Positions 4,974-5,672 of a DNA stretch of 5,672 bases are shown here, piece after piece. The first letter of the stretch is position 1, and every line of letters starts with the position of its first letter. The notes beneath the pieces are model-generated. The model worked only from the letters and a program-made list of their open reading frames with translations. It had not been told where the DNA came from and did not search any database. The DNA is from Syntrophomonadaceae bacterium (GTDB lineage: Bacteria; Bacillota; Dethiobacteria; DTU022). Location of the stretch: assembly GCA_003553305.1 (NCBI GenBank), contig PWEB01000265.1, positions 1 to 5,672 on the forward strand, read 5' to 3'. A program made the translations under genes and the position numbers.

Positions 4974-5672
4974 TTATATAACCAGCATATCCATAAATTC
5001 ATTAACCGGAGTTTGAAGCAGCATTTCCCGGTCCTCGAAGAAGGCGCTGATTAATTCAACCTGTTTACTGGTAAACCTTGTCTGAAGATTATCCCGACAT
5101 TTTTCCAGTAAAAGAGGGATACCCTCTTCTCTTCTGAACCGGTGTCCCACCGGGTATTTTTGCTCCACCACACTTGTTTTAGATCCATCTTTAAAAACTA
5201 CCTGCACGGCGTTGGCTATGGAGCGCTTTTCAGGGTCGCTGTACTCTTTTGTATAAGTTTTGTTTTCAACCACGGTCATCTTTTCCCGCAAAGCGTCGAT
5301 CCTGGGATCGGCAGCTGTTTCATCTTCATAGTGATCCGCTTCAATATAACCAAAAAGCAACCCTATGGCTACTATATACTGCAGGCAGTGATCACGATCC
5401 GCCGGATTATAAAGAGGGCCCTTTTTATCAATAATCCTGATTGCCGATTCATGGGTGGTGAGAATAATTTCTTGGATATCTTCTATTCTTTCCCTGACTT
5501 CATCATGCAGTTCAATAGCGCATTCTGCGGCAGTCTGGGCATGGAATTCAGCCGGATAAGATATTTTAAAAAGGATATTTTCCATAACATAAGCATCCAG
5601 AGGGCGGTTAATCACTATTTCTTTACCATCCATGAGTACATCCTGGAATCCCCATTGAGGAGCGGTAAGCGC
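4974..5672 (-). CDS. prpD: 2-methylcitrate dehydratase PrpD (MmgE/PrpD family), C-terminal part
   Basis: The reading frame is open to the right edge of the window, so 232 C-terminal residues are visible and the N-terminal half (family length about 480) lies outside. The methionine at 5631-5633 is internal: the 13 codons before it continue the family sequence (A-L-T-A-P-Q-W-G-F). PrpD hallmarks seen are Y-V-M-E-N-I-L-F-K-I-S-Y-P-A-E-F-H-A-Q-T, T-H-E-S-A-I-R-I-I-D-K-K-G-P-L, N-P-A-D-R-D-H-C-L-Q-Y, D-P-E-K-R-S-I-A-N-A and the final P-V-N-E-F-M-D-M-L-V-I. These align almost residue for residue with my recollection of E. coli PrpD. The enzyme dehydrates 2-methylcitrate to 2-methyl-cis-aconitate without an iron-sulfur cluster, and family members also dehydrate citrate. 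No strong terminator follows; only a 4-bp GGCA/TGCC hairpin (4934-4945) is seen before the icd promoter, so some read-through into icd is possible. Confidence 0.92.
   Translation of the reverse strand, partial: ALTAPQWGFQDVLMDGKEIVINRPLDAYVMENILFKISYPAEFHAQTAAECAIELHDEVRERIEDIQEIILTTHESAIRIIDKKGPLYNPADRDHCLQYIVAIGLLFGYIEADHYEDETAADPRIDALREKMTVVENKTYTKEYSDPEKRSIANAVQVVFKDGSKTSVVEQKYPVGHRFRREEGIPLLLEKCRDNLQTRFTSKQVELISAFFEDREMLLQTPVNEFMDMLVI

Overview
The window reads as a chromosomal piece of an anaerobic, Gram-positive bacterium, most likely a clostridial (Firmicutes) lineage such as the Peptococcaceae/Pelotomaculum-Desulfotomaculum group. That placement is an inference from the strong AGGAG/GGGAGG ribosome binding sites, the AT-rich intergenic regions, the encoded CCA end of the tRNA, and a single-chain 640-residue aconitase beside a NifV-type synthase and a short NAD-type isocitrate dehydrogenase. 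No sequence search was possible.

Layout. Positions 1-168 hold no gene that I can support. A tRNA-Arg(TCT) gene lies on the minus strand at 204-279, with its own promoter and an intrinsic terminator. From about 297 to 374 the tRNA promoter and a candidate promoter for the next gene face away from each other. A structured leader of roughly 230 bases follows (operator-like palindrome, 8-bp inverted repeat, terminator-like hairpin with a T7 run). It leads into aconitase (606-2528, plus), followed 66 bp later by a NifV/homocitrate-synthase-family enzyme (2595-3761, plus). These converge on an isocitrate dehydrogenase (3820-4815, minus), with a 58-bp gap that contains a large inverted repeat. The dehydrogenase has its own good-looking promoter (4842-4869). 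Upstream of it on the same strand is the C-terminal half of a 2-methylcitrate dehydratase, prpD (4974 to beyond 5672), cut by the right edge.

How the genes fit together. All four proteins act on six- or seven-carbon tricarboxylic acids. Aconitase plus isocitrate dehydrogenase gives the oxidative half of a TCA horseshoe (citrate to isocitrate to 2-oxoglutarate, supplying glutamate). The missing entry step is citrate synthesis, and the gene in that position encodes a NifV-family enzyme rather than a classical citrate synthase. Some anaerobes use a Re-face-specific citrate synthase from this same HMGL-like superfamily, usually annotated as homocitrate or isopropylmalate synthase. The main hypothesis here is therefore that the 'homocitrate synthase' is the citrate synthase of the organism. 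PrpD could serve a methylcitrate cycle or act as a second, iron-free citrate dehydratase. The genes themselves belong to well-known families. I found no clearly unprecedented system, mobile element or CRISPR array.
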